From positions 1 to 64,000 of the forward strand of contig NZ_JAHTKU010000027.1 in NCBI RefSeq assembly GCF_019192965.1: a stretch of 64,000 bases of DNA, read 5' to 3'. Origin of the DNA: Nocardioides daeguensis. GTDB taxonomy: Bacteria; Actinomycetota; Actinomycetes; Propionibacteriales; Nocardioidaceae. The position numbers and the translations under genes are program-made. The notes under the pieces were generated by a model. The model was not told where the DNA came from. It worked only from the letters and a program-made list of their open reading frames with translations, and made no database searches. Position 1 is the stretch's first letter, and the number at the start of each line of letters is the position of its first letter. Below, piece after piece: positions 34,202 to 42,578 of the stretch.

Positions 34202-34229
34202 CCCCGGCCGGTCATCTCGACCGGCGGGG
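34202..34229. terminator. Hairpin between convergent genes
   Basis: CCCCGGCCGGTC and GACCGGCGGGG form a GC-rich stem with one bulge and an ATCTC loop in the 116-bp gap between the converging membrane-protein and LysR genes. There is no T-tract on either side. Confidence 0.4.
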
Positions 34230-34279
34230 TCTCGTGCCTCAGGTCGTCGCTCGAACCCCGCGACTCCCGAGGACTCTCG

Positions 34280-35215
34280 TCAGCGCTCCGCCAGGGCCGG
34301 CCGCCGCTCATCGAGCCGCGACCGCACCAGCGCGGCCTGCGCCTGCAGGGCGCCGAGGAGCACCTTCATCGCCGGGGTGACGCGTGCGCTGCGGGCGCGC
34401 TGGATGGTCAGGGTGACGGTGGGGTGCTCGCCGGCCAGGGGTACGGCGCGGATCAGGCCGCTGGTCTCGAGCGGGTCGCCGACCACGCTGTAGTCGGTGA
34501 GAACGGTGACGCCGACGCGCTGGGCGACCATCATCTTGCCCAGCTCGGCGCCGTCGCTGTCGTGCCCGTGCTCGGGCGGGGCGCCGTCGAAGAGCCGTTC
34601 GACGTAGCGGTGCATGAGGTAGCCGGTGTGCATCCGGACGAACGGTTCGGGGCGCAGGTCGTCGAGCGTCACCTCGCTGCGTTCGGCCAGCGGATGCGAG
34701 GCGGGCACGACGGCGACCGGCCGGCCGACGACGAGCGGGATGGACTCCAGTTGGGGCGCGGTGTCGTGGTCGGAGAACTGGTTGACGAGGCCGACGTCGA
34801 TGAGCCCCTCGACCAGCCGGGTCCGGATCTGCTCCACCTGGAGCTGGTGCACCTCGGTCGTGACCCGCAGCTCGCCGCGGCCCAGTCGTCGGGTCGCGGG
34901 GACCAGCAGCGTGGACGTGCCTGCGCTGACGGTCCCGACGCGCACGCGGGGGAGGGCGAGGTGCTGTCCCACCGCGCGGCGCAGTCTCTCGGCCGACTCC
35001 AGCGTGTTGGTCAGGTGCCCCAGGAGCGCCTGGCCCTCCGCGCTCAGCCGGGCTCCGGAGCGGTGCCGCTCCAGCAGCCGCACCCCGAGCTCACGCTCCA
35101 GGCGGTTGATCGCCTCGCTCATCGTGGCCTGCGAGACATGGAGCTGCTCGCTGGCCCTGCGCACGGAGCCGTAGCGGGTCACGGCCGCGACGTACTCCAG
35201 GTGCTCGATCCGCAT
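34280..35215 (-). CDS. LysR family transcriptional regulator of the organosulfur locus
   Basis: A 311-residue LysR regulator. The N-terminal HTH is MRIEHLEYVAAVTRYGSVRRA and on through QLHVSQATMSEAINRLERELG. The effector-binding domain begins near residue 90 (RVRVGTVSAGTSTLLVPATR). ATG 35215 has AAGGGGAG upstream. It is divergent from the metN-type gene with 183 bp between, so it probably controls the ABC importer and monooxygenase genes and itself. The effector is unknown; sulfur-status or substrate sensing is inferred from the neighbours. Confidence 0.92.
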   Translation of the reverse strand: MRIEHLEYVAAVTRYGSVRRASEQLHVSQATMSEAINRLERELGVRLLERHRSGARLSAEGQALLGHLTNTLESAERLRRAVGQHLALPRVRVGTVSAGTSTLLVPATRRLGRGELRVTTEVHQLQVEQIRTRLVEGLIDVGLVNQFSDHDTAPQLESIPLVVGRPVAVVPASHPLAERSEVTLDDLRPEPFVRMHTGYLMHRYVERLFDGAPPEHGHDSDGAELGKMMVAQRVGVTVLTDYSVVGDPLETSGLIRAVPLAGEHPTVTLTIQRARSARVTPAMKVLLGALQAQAALVRSRLDERRPALAER

Positions 35216-35289
35216 CTCTCCCCTTCGTCGGTGCCTGTCCACGTCCCGAGCACGTGCGGCCGTGGTGATCGGGGTTCCGAGGCACCCGA

Positions 35290-35312
35290 TCAAGAATCGG
35301 CCATTCCTGATT
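35290..35312. promoter_or_regulatory. Candidate LysR operator
   Basis: ATCAAGAAT-CGGCC-ATTCCTGAT is an inverted repeat with 8 of 9 positions paired, in an unusually AT-rich part (35287-35340) of the LysR-metN gap. It contains a T-N11-A spacing typical of LysR sites. Confidence 0.5.
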
Positions 35313-35398
35313 AAGTCGACCAAGATTATTGTATTAAACCTGAACGGCGCCGCACCGTCCGGGGTGTGGCGCGTGCTGTCGTGTTGAGGAGTCGTGCG

Positions 35399-36400
35399 TT
35401 GATCGAGATCGAGGGCCTGACCAAGCGCTTCGGTGACCACACTGTTCTTGATGACGTCTCGCTCACCGTCGCCCCGGGGGAGATCCTCGCGGTGGTCGGG
35501 CCGAGCGGGGCCGGCAAGAGCACCCTCTCGCGGTGCGTCAGCGCGCTCGAGCAGCCCACGCGCGGCCAGGTGCGCGTCGACGGGCAGGACTTCAGCCGGC
35601 TCGACGGCGCCGCCCTGCGGTCGGCGCGTCGCCGCGTGGGCGTCATCTTCCAGTCCGCCCCGCTGCTGCGCCGGCGTACGGCGGCTCAGAACGTCGCCCT
35701 GCCGTTGGAGTACCTCCACGCCACCCCGGAGTCCGCCCGCGAACGGGTCAGCACCCTGCTGGAGCGCGTCGGGCTGGCCGAGCGGGCCGACTACCTGCCC
35801 GCCCAGCTCTCGGGCGGTCAGCAGCAGCGCGTGGGCATCGCGCGCGCCCTCGCCCTCGCGCCGAGCAACCTGCTGGCCGACGAGGCCACCTCCGGGCTGG
35901 ACCCGGCGACCACGACCTCGATCCTCCACCTGCTCGACGAGCTACGGACCGAGATGGGACTCTCGATCATCCTGATCACCCACGAGATGGACGTCGTGCG
36001 TGAGATCGCCGACTCGGTGGCGCGGCTCGACGCCGGACGCATCGCCGAGTACGGCTCGGTCAGCGACCTCCTGCTCGACCCGACCTCGTCGCTGGGCCAC
36101 CAGCTCCTGCCGGACCGGCCCGCGGTGCCCGCGACGACGGCGGGCGAGACCTGGCAGGTGTCCTACGCCTCCCGCGAGGTCGCCGGCGACTGGCTCACCG
36201 CGATCACCTCGGCACCGGGCGCCGCGGGCACCCGGATCGAGGTGCTCAGCGCCTCCATCGAGGCCATCCGCGGGGTGGCCGTCGGCCGTGCGGTGCTCGC
36301 CTTCGAGGGAGCCGCACCCCGGGGCCTCGCCGAGCACCTGCGCGAGCGCGGGCTGCACGCCCGCCCGGTCGCGGCGACCGTCGAGAAGGATGCCGCCTGA
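35399..36400 (+). CDS. metN: MetN-type ABC transporter ATP-binding protein
   Basis: A 333-residue ATPase. Walker A is GPSGAGKST, the signature LSGGQQQRVGIARAL, Walker B LLADEATSGLD and the H-loop LITHEM. The C terminus (from about residue 240, TWQVSYASREVAGDW) is a NIL/ACT-like domain as in MetN, where it binds substrate for transinhibition. TTG 35399 is chosen because GAGGAG lies 7 nt upstream. The stop overlaps the ATG of the permease. Given the monooxygenases downstream, the import substrate may be an organosulfur compound rather than methionine. Confidence 0.9.
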   Translation: MIEIEGLTKRFGDHTVLDDVSLTVAPGEILAVVGPSGAGKSTLSRCVSALEQPTRGQVRVDGQDFSRLDGAALRSARRRVGVIFQSAPLLRRRTAAQNVALPLEYLHATPESARERVSTLLERVGLAERADYLPAQLSGGQQQRVGIARALALAPSNLLADEATSGLDPATTTSILHLLDELRTEMGLSIILITHEMDVVREIADSVARLDAGRIAEYGSVSDLLLDPTSSLGHQLLPDRPAVPATTAGETWQVSYASREVAGDWLTAITSAPGAAGTRIEVLSASIEAIRGVAVGRAVLAFEGAAPRGLAEHLRERGLHARPVAATVEKDAA

Positions 36401-37074
36401 TGCCGAACAAGGACTTCAACACCCCGTGGAGCGACGTCCCCTCGCTGCTGTGGCCGGCGTACGTCGAGACCTGGACGATGGTCGGCATCGTCATGGCCTT
36501 CGTCGTCGCGATCGGCACGCCGCTGGGGGTGCTGCTCCACAACACCTCGTCGTTCGGCCTCTTTCCCCGCGGACCGGTCTTCTCGGCGCTCAACGCGGTG
36601 ATCAACGTCGGCCGCTCGCTGCCGTTCCTCATCTTGATGGCGGCGATCATCCCGTTCACCCGGCTGCTGGTCGGCACCACGATCGGCATCGCGGCCGCCA
36701 TCGTCCCGATGACGGTCGCCGGGGTCCCGTTCTTCGCCCGCCTCGTGCAGAACGCCCTGCGCGAGGTCCGCGGCGACGTCCAGGACATGGCCCAGGTCTC
36801 GGGCGGCTCCACCCTGCAGGTCATCCGCAGCGTGCAGCTCTCGGAGGCCCTGCCGGCGCTCGCCGGCGCCCTGACCGTCAACACCATCGCGATGATCGAG
36901 TACTCCGCGATCGCCGGCTCCATCGGCGCCGGCGGCATCGGCAACCTGGCCATCACCTACGGCTACAACCGCTTCGACGACCACATCATGGTCGCCACCG
37001 TCGTGACTCTCATCGTCACGATCGCAGCGGTCCAGCTCCTCGGCGACCGCTGCGCCAAGGAACTCACTCGCTGA
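36400..37074 (+). CDS. metI: MetI-type ABC transporter permease
   Basis: A 224-residue permease with five predicted membrane helices (first WTMVGIVMAFVVAIGTPLGVLL). The EAA loop is DMAQVSGGSTLQVIRSVQLSEALPAL; the family segment SAIAGSIGAGGIGNLAITYGY follows. It forms the membrane channel with the MetN-like ATPase and shares one nucleotide with the metN stop. Confidence 0.93.
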   Translation: MPNKDFNTPWSDVPSLLWPAYVETWTMVGIVMAFVVAIGTPLGVLLHNTSSFGLFPRGPVFSALNAVINVGRSLPFLILMAAIIPFTRLLVGTTIGIAAAIVPMTVAGVPFFARLVQNALREVRGDVQDMAQVSGGSTLQVIRSVQLSEALPALAGALTVNTIAMIEYSAIAGSIGAGGIGNLAITYGYNRFDDHIMVATVVTLIVTIAAVQLLGDRCAKELTR

Positions 37075-37157
37075 ACGCGGCGCACCGGCGCCGCACGGCG
37101 GACACCCCCGGCTCGGGGCGCTCCTCCGCTCCTGCCCCACCGGGGCACCCCTCCGCA

Positions 37158-37214
37158 CCGGTCACTCCTCTCCGGTCACTCCACACCCGTCACTCCACAC
37201 CCGTCCCTCGACAC
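37158..37214 (+). repeat. Four imperfect 14-15 bp tandem repeats
   Basis: Units CCGGTCACTCCTCT, CCGGTCACTCCACAC, CCGTCACTCCACAC and CCGTCCCTCGACAC follow one another in the metI-metQ gap. They precede the metQ ribosome-binding region. No role is evident. Confidence 0.7.
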
Positions 37215-37233
37215 CTGAAGCAGGTACTCATCC

Positions 37234-38121
37234 ATGTCCCACGCCACCCCCTCCGACATCGAGGTCGCCAAGCGCCGACGTTGGCCGCTCCTCGCCGCGA
37301 TCGTCGCGGTCGTGGTGATCGCCGCCAGCGCGATCTTCTACGCCAACGCCCGCGGCGACGACCGCTCCTTCAGCACCGAGCTCGAGGTCGCCACCTGGAG
37401 CACCGACATCGCCGCCGAGAACCTCCTGGCCTACATCGCCGAGGAGATCGCCCCCGACCACGGCATCACCATCAAGCCGGTCAAGATCGACAACCTCGTC
37501 GAGATCAACCGGGCCGTCGACGCCGGCGACGTTGCCGGCAACTTCTTCCAGCACCAGCCCTTCCTCAACGACGCCATCGCGGCCAACGGCTTCGAGCTCG
37601 AGCTCGCCGCGCCGGTCTTCACCTGGGACCAGGCCAGCTACTCCGACAAGTACGACAGCTGGGACGAGGTCCCCGAGGGCGCCACCGTCGCGCTCCGCGA
37701 CGACCCGGCCGGCCAGGCCATCGCCCTGCTCGACCTCGCGTGGTCGGGCCAGATCACCTTGAAGCCGGGCAAGGACACCGTGGCCGGCCTGCCTCAGCTC
37801 TCCGACATCGAGTCCAACCCGAAGAACTACGAGTTCGTCCAGGTGCCGATCGGACAGCTGGCGCGCAGCCTGGCCGACGTCGACGTGGTCGTCGTCCACA
37901 TCTCCGACGTGTACGCCGCGGGCCTGACCGAGGACCAGATCATCGACCGGCCCGAGGCCCCCAAGGGCAGCGAGGGCGGCCTGGTCGTCAGCACCAGGAC
38001 ATCGGAGGACCCCAACATCAAGAAGCTCATCGAGACCTTCTCCGACGAGCGCATCGCGGAGTTCCTCGAGACGACCGACAACGACCTGATCCGCGACACC
38101 CTCGGCCCGCGCACCAGCTGA
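37234..38121 (+). CDS. metQ: MetQ/NlpA-type substrate-binding protein
   Basis: A 295-residue binding protein of the NlpA family: LEVATWSTDIAAENLLAYIAEEIAPDHGITIKPV, NFFQHQPFLNDA and YSDKYDSWDEVPEGATVALRDDP are family blocks. It has an N-terminal hydrophobic helix (RRWPLLAAIVAVVVIAASAIF) but no lipobox Cys, so it is probably held by an uncleaved membrane anchor. It completes the importer with the two preceding genes. Substrate inference is as for the ATPase. Confidence 0.9.
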   Translation: MSHATPSDIEVAKRRRWPLLAAIVAVVVIAASAIFYANARGDDRSFSTELEVATWSTDIAAENLLAYIAEEIAPDHGITIKPVKIDNLVEINRAVDAGDVAGNFFQHQPFLNDAIAANGFELELAAPVFTWDQASYSDKYDSWDEVPEGATVALRDDPAGQAIALLDLAWSGQITLKPGKDTVAGLPQLSDIESNPKNYEFVQVPIGQLARSLADVDVVVVHISDVYAAGLTEDQIIDRPEAPKGSEGGLVVSTRTSEDPNIKKLIETFSDERIAEFLETTDNDLIRDTLGPRTS

Positions 38122-38152
38122 GCACGCCGTTGGCCCACCGCCCCATCGCCGA

Positions 38153-38183
38153 ACGGGCCCGCCGGTCGACCCGGCGGGCCCGT
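38153..38183 (+). terminator. Strong GC hairpin between metQ and the monooxygenase genes
   Basis: A perfect 13-bp stem (38153-38165 with 38171-38183) with a TCGAC loop begins 32 nt after the metQ stop. No T-tract follows. It could terminate, attenuate or stabilise the upstream mRNA and set different levels for the importer and enzymes. Confidence 0.6.
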
Positions 38184-38222
38184 CCCGGCCTCCCCCCACC
38201 TCCGTCAGCCGAGAGAGATCCG

Positions 38223-39638
38223 ATGAGCAAGCGCCCCCTCTTCTACTCCGCGTTCGTCATGAACACCGCGTCCCACGTGCTGCACGGCCTGTGGCGTGCG
38301 CCCGACGCGCAGAACCACCGCTTCAACTCGCTGCGCCACTGGACCTCGGTGGCGGCCGAGGTCGAGCGCTGCGGCTACGACCTGCTGTTCTTCGCCGACG
38401 TCTTCGGCCTGCGAGCGCCGTGGAACGGCAGCTGGCGCAAGGCGGTCGAAGGCGGTATCCAGGTGCCGGTCAACGACCCGTCGGTCCTCGCGTCGGCGCT
38501 CGCCGCCGCGACCACCGACCTGGGCATCGTCTTCACCAGCTCGATCATCCAGGACCACCCGTTCAACTTCGCGCGCCGTATGTCGTCCCTCGACCACTAC
38601 ACCGAGGGGCGACTGGGCTGGAACGTCGTGACCAGCTTCAACGAGAACGTCTTCCGCAGCTTCGGTCACGACGGGATCCTCGACCACGACGCGCGCTACG
38701 CGTGGGCCTACGAGTACCTCGACGTGGCCTACAAGCTGTGGGAGGGCTCATGGGACGAGGGTGCGCTGGTGCAGGACAAGAAGCGCTCGATCCACGCCGA
38801 CCCGGCCGGGATCCACAAGATCAACCACGTGGGTGAGCGCTACCGCGTGGAAGGCCCACACTTCGTCTCGCCCTCGCCGCAGCGCACGCCCGTGCTCTTC
38901 CAGGCGGGTGCCTCCCCGGCCGGCCAGCTGTTCTCGGCCCGCAACGCGGAGGGGGTCTACATCAGCAGCCCCCACCCCGCGGCCGCGGCCGCGCTCACCC
39001 AGGAGACCCGCGCCCTGGCCGCGGCCAACGGGCGCAACCCCGACGACATCCGGTTCGCCCAGGGCCTGTCGTTCGTCATCGGGGACACCCACCGCGAGGC
39101 GGTCCGTCGCGAGGACGAGATCAAGCGCTACCTCGACCTCGAGGGCGTCGCCCTGCACGTGCTCGGCGACGCTGGGGTCGACCCGGGTGGTCGCTCGCTC
39201 GACACCCCGCTCAGTGAGCTCGGCGAGTTCAAGGGCGTCCGCGGCTACGCCCGCTGGGCGGCGGAGGCCTCGGGTAACGCGAACCCGACCATCCGTGACC
39301 TGGCCTGGGTCATGGAGGGTGCCAACCGTGTCGTCGGCACCGCCGAGGAGATCGCGGACTACCTGGAGGAGTGGCGCGAGGCCGGGGTCGACGGCATCAA
39401 CGTCTACCACGCGACGGTCCCGGGCACGTTCACCGAGGTCGCCGACCGGCTCTTCCCGACCTTGCGGGAACGTGGCCTGATCGCGACGGAGAAGTCCGGC
39501 TCGCTGCGCCACAAGCTCTTCGGTCGCGGCGACCGGCTCCCGGACACCCACCCCGCCGCGGCGTACCGCGGGGCCTTCGCCGACAACGACCTGCACAACG
39601 GGGTCGTCGAGGCCGACTCGGTCGGGGCGCCCGCATGA
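38223..39638 (+). CDS. NtaA/SnaA/DszA family FMNH2-dependent monooxygenase
   Basis: A 471-residue bacterial luciferase-like enzyme of the two-component NtaA/DszA group. Family segments: WRAPDAQNHRFNSLRHWTSVA, YDLLFFADVFGL, ARRMSSLDHYTEGRLGWNVVTS and the PVLFQAGASPAGQLFSARNAE block. Family members use reduced FMN from a partner reductase to cleave sulfones, aminopolycarboxylates or similar compounds. The reductase is probably the protein at 42030. It opens the enzyme part of the LysR-associated locus. Confidence 0.9.
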   Translation: MSKRPLFYSAFVMNTASHVLHGLWRAPDAQNHRFNSLRHWTSVAAEVERCGYDLLFFADVFGLRAPWNGSWRKAVEGGIQVPVNDPSVLASALAAATTDLGIVFTSSIIQDHPFNFARRMSSLDHYTEGRLGWNVVTSFNENVFRSFGHDGILDHDARYAWAYEYLDVAYKLWEGSWDEGALVQDKKRSIHADPAGIHKINHVGERYRVEGPHFVSPSPQRTPVLFQAGASPAGQLFSARNAEGVYISSPHPAAAAALTQETRALAAANGRNPDDIRFAQGLSFVIGDTHREAVRREDEIKRYLDLEGVALHVLGDAGVDPGGRSLDTPLSELGEFKGVRGYARWAAEASGNANPTIRDLAWVMEGANRVVGTAEEIADYLEEWREAGVDGINVYHATVPGTFTEVADRLFPTLRERGLIATEKSGSLRHKLFGRGDRLPDTHPAAAYRGAFADNDLHNGVVEADSVGAPA

Positions 39639-39687
39639 CCGGGCCCAACCGCGCGTCGCGCCTGCGCGAGCGCGAGGCGGTGGCCGG

Positions 39688-40875
39688 ATGGCTGTCGTGA
39701 CCACCGCGCGGGACGCCGCCGCCATCCTGGCGGGACTGCCGGACCTGCTGGCGCGCCTCGACGTCGGCGTCGCCGCACGCGAGCGCCGGCGCGAGCTGCC
39801 TCACGACGCGGTGGCAGAGCTGCGCCGGTCCGGGCTCCTCTCCCTGCGCATCCCGGTCGAGCACGGCGGCGCCGGCGGCACGATCGTCGACCAGATGCGG
39901 GCGGTGATGGCGATCGCCTCCGTCGACTCCAACCTGGCCCAGGGTGTGCGACCGCACTTCTTCTTCATCGAGGAGCTGCGAACTCACGGGACCGCGGAGC
40001 TGGGAGCGCGCTGGTGGCCGCGCCTGGCGGCGGGCGCCGTCGTCGGCAACGCCCTCAGCGAGGCGACGGCCGCGCGTCCGGGCCTCATCGCCAGCCGCCT
40101 GCGCCGCCAGGACGACGGCTCGTGGCGCCTGAGCGGCACCAAGTCCTACTCCACCGGCGCCCTCTTCGCCGACCTGTTGTTCATCTCCGGCAAGGACGAC
40201 GATGACCAGGATCGAACGGTGCTGGTGCCGGTCGACCGCGAGGGCATCTCCCTGATCGACGACTGGGACGGCATGGGCCAGCGCACGACCGCCACCGGCA
40301 CCACTCAGCTGCGTGATGTGCGGGTCGAGCCGGAGGAGCTCGTCGCGCTCCGGACGCTGGAGGAGCGCTTCACCCACGTCGGGGGCCACCGCCAGCTGTT
40401 CCTGGGGGCCGTGCTCGCTGGCATCGCGGAGAACGCCGCCCGCGAGGCCGCGGCGTACGTCCGCAGCAAGGCTCGCCCGAGCGCCCACGGCCTCACCGAG
40501 ACCGCAACCACCGATCCCTACGTCCTGCGCGCGGTCGGGGTCATCAGCAGTGCCGCGTTCGCCGCTCGGGCGTCGGTCCTCGCGGCGGCCGAGGCGCTCG
40601 ACCGCGCCGCGGTGAGCCCCTGCGAGCAGGACGCACTCGCTGCATCCATCGACGTCGCACGTGCCCAGGCCGCGATCGCCGACCTGGTCCTGACCGCCAC
40701 GCAGGCGGTCTTCGACACCGGTGGCGCGTCGGCCGTCCGCGACGAGCTCAACCTGCACCGGCACTGGCGCAACGCGCGCACCGTGCTGGCCCACAACCCC
40801 GTCGACTACAAGCGCAAGGTCGTCGGCGACTGGGTCGTCAACGCCACCGAGCCGCCCCGCAACTCCTACTTCTGA
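39688..40875 (+). CDS. DszC/SfnB-like acyl-CoA dehydrogenase-fold monooxygenase
   Basis: A 395-residue flavoprotein with the acyl-CoA dehydrogenase fold: RRSGLLSLRIPVEHGGAGGT, GNALSEATAARPGLI and WRLSGTKSYSTGALFADLLFI; the C-terminal LHRHWRNARTVLAHNPVDYK resembles DszC/SfnB rather than true dehydrogenases, having His-Asp-type residues there. Such proteins oxygenate sulfides or assist sulfone use with FMNH2. It lies between two luciferase-like monooxygenases, supporting a sulfur-scavenging role. The start has only a weak GAGGCGG nearby. Confidence 0.87.
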   Translation: MAVVTTARDAAAILAGLPDLLARLDVGVAARERRRELPHDAVAELRRSGLLSLRIPVEHGGAGGTIVDQMRAVMAIASVDSNLAQGVRPHFFFIEELRTHGTAELGARWWPRLAAGAVVGNALSEATAARPGLIASRLRRQDDGSWRLSGTKSYSTGALFADLLFISGKDDDDQDRTVLVPVDREGISLIDDWDGMGQRTTATGTTQLRDVRVEPEELVALRTLEERFTHVGGHRQLFLGAVLAGIAENAAREAAAYVRSKARPSAHGLTETATTDPYVLRAVGVISSAAFAARASVLAAAEALDRAAVSPCEQDALAASIDVARAQAAIADLVLTATQAVFDTGGASAVRDELNLHRHWRNARTVLAHNPVDYKRKVVGDWVVNATEPPRNSYF

Positions 40876-40887
40876 GGACGCACACCC

Positions 40888-41994
40888 ATGACCCTTCCTC
40901 CGCCCGTCCTGCACTGGTACCTGCCCACCCACGGCGACTCCGCGACCATCGCCGAGAACACCGGAAGCGCCGACAGCCGCGCAAGCACCCACCTCGAGCC
41001 CACGCTCGCCAACCTCGTCGACCTCGCACGCAGCGCCGAGGACCTCGGCTTCAGCTCCGTGCTCACGCCGACCGGGTCGCACTGCGAGGAGTCCTGGACC
41101 ACGACCGCCGCCCTGGCCCAGCACGTCGAGCGCCTCCGGTTCCTCGTCGCGTTCCGCCCGGGCACCCTGTCGCCGACGCTCGCGGCCCAGAAGGTCGCCA
41201 CCTTCCAGCGGCTGACCGGCGGGCGACTCAACCTCAACATCGTGAGCGGCGGCGACCCCGTCGACCAGGCGCGGTACGGCGACCCGCTGCCGCCGGCCCG
41301 GCGCTACGACCGCACGGCGGAGTTCCTGCGCGTGCTGCGCGGGATCTGGCGCGAAGGCACGTTCAGCCACCACGGCGAGCACTACGACGTCGTCGACGCC
41401 ACCACGGCGTACCCCGCTCCCTCCCCGACGGTGTACTTCTCGGGGTCCTCGGCCCCGGGCATCGCTGTGGCGGCCGAGCTCGCCGACGTCTACCTGACCT
41501 GGGGCGAGCCGCCGGCCGCGGTCGGCGCCAAGATCGCCGCGGTGCGCGAGGCCGCAGCCGCCCACGGCCGGAACCTGCGCTTCGGGGTGCGCCTGCACAC
41601 CGTGGCTCGCCCCACCGCCGAGGAGGCGTGGGCGAGCGCGGAGGCATTGCTCGCCGGGGTCACGCAGGAGCAGGTCGCCCGCGCCCACGCCCGCTTCGCC
41701 GCCGCGGAGTCGGAGGGACAGAAGCGGATGGCCGCGCTCACCGGTGGCCGCTTGGGCGACGTGCGGGACCTGGAGGTCCACCCCGGCCTGTGGGCGGGCC
41801 CGGGCCTGCTGCGCGACGGCGCCGGCACCGCGGCCGTCGGGTCGTACGGGGAGGTCGCGGCGCTGCTGCGGGAGTACCAGCAGGTCGGCGTCGACGAGTT
41901 CATCCTGTCCGGCTACCCCCAGCACGAGGAGATCGTGCGGGTCGGCACCGGGGTCGCTCCCTTGCTCGGAGCCGACCGGCCGGTCGCCGCCTGA
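40888..41994 (+). CDS. ssuD: SsuD-like alkanesulfonate monooxygenase
   Basis: A 368-residue luciferase-like protein of the SsuD group: LHWYLPTHGDS at the N terminus, FSSVLTPTGSHCEESW, FLVAFRPGTLSPTLAAQKVATFQRLTGGRLNLNIVSGGDP and YFSGSSAPG. SsuD releases sulfite from alkanesulfonates with FMNH2 and O2. The exact sulfonate is not predictable. It is followed 35 bp later by a flavin reductase, the usual partner. Confidence 0.88.
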   Translation: MTLPPPVLHWYLPTHGDSATIAENTGSADSRASTHLEPTLANLVDLARSAEDLGFSSVLTPTGSHCEESWTTTAALAQHVERLRFLVAFRPGTLSPTLAAQKVATFQRLTGGRLNLNIVSGGDPVDQARYGDPLPPARRYDRTAEFLRVLRGIWREGTFSHHGEHYDVVDATTAYPAPSPTVYFSGSSAPGIAVAAELADVYLTWGEPPAAVGAKIAAVREAAAAHGRNLRFGVRLHTVARPTAEEAWASAEALLAGVTQEQVARAHARFAAAESEGQKRMAALTGGRLGDVRDLEVHPGLWAGPGLLRDGAGTAAVGSYGEVAALLREYQQVGVDEFILSGYPQHEEIVRVGTGVAPLLGADRPVAA

Positions 41995-42029
41995 GCGTCG
42001 CGAGCACCCATCGACCGAGAGGCCAGCTC

Positions 42030-42572
42030 ATGTCCAGTACCACCGTCGTCGCGCCACCTGCGCCGGATGCCCTGAGGACCAACCAGGACCTCGACCCGCA
42101 GCGCCTGCGGGCGGCCTTCGGTGTCTTCCCCACCGGGGTCGTCGCCCTGGCCGCTTGCGTGGACGACCAACCGGTCGCCCTGGCGGCCAGCTCGTTCACC
42201 TCCGTCAGCCTCGACCCGCCGCTGGTGTCGATCTCGCTGGCCAACACCTCGAAGACGTGGCCCGACCTGCGGCGCGCCGGCCACCTCGGTGTGACCATCC
42301 TCGCCGAGCACCACGCCCTGCTGTGCCGCCAGCTGGCCGGACCGGTCGGCCAGCGCTTCACCGGGGTCGACCTCACCATCTCGCCCGAGGGGGCCGTCAC
42401 GCTCGACGAGGGCCTGGCCCGCTTCGAGTGCACCGTGTACGACGAGGTCGGCGCCGGCGACCACACGCTGGTGCTGCTCCGTCTGCACGCCGTCCACCAC
42501 GCATCCGACGACACCGACGCGGGTCACCCGCTGGTGTTCCACCGCAGCGGCTTCGGCCGCCTCCACCACTGA
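42030..42572 (+). CDS. Flavin reductase family protein
   Basis: A 180-residue FMN-binding split-barrel reductase: LRAAFGVFPTGVVALAACVD, ALAASSFTSVSLDPPLVSISLANTSKTW and HPLVFHRSGFGRLHH. It would supply FMNH2 to the three upstream flavin monooxygenases. ATG 42030 has GAGAGG upstream. Confidence 0.9.
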   Translation: MSSTTVVAPPAPDALRTNQDLDPQRLRAAFGVFPTGVVALAACVDDQPVALAASSFTSVSLDPPLVSISLANTSKTWPDLRRAGHLGVTILAEHHALLCRQLAGPVGQRFTGVDLTISPEGAVTLDEGLARFECTVYDEVGAGDHTLVLLRLHAVHHASDDTDAGHPLVFHRSGFGRLHH

Positions 42573-42578
42573 GGAACC

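Noticed and set aside
35399..38121. Calling the importer a proven methionine transporter
   Set aside because: The NIL domain and MetQ family support the type, but the linked sulfur monooxygenases make another organosulfur substrate equally likely.
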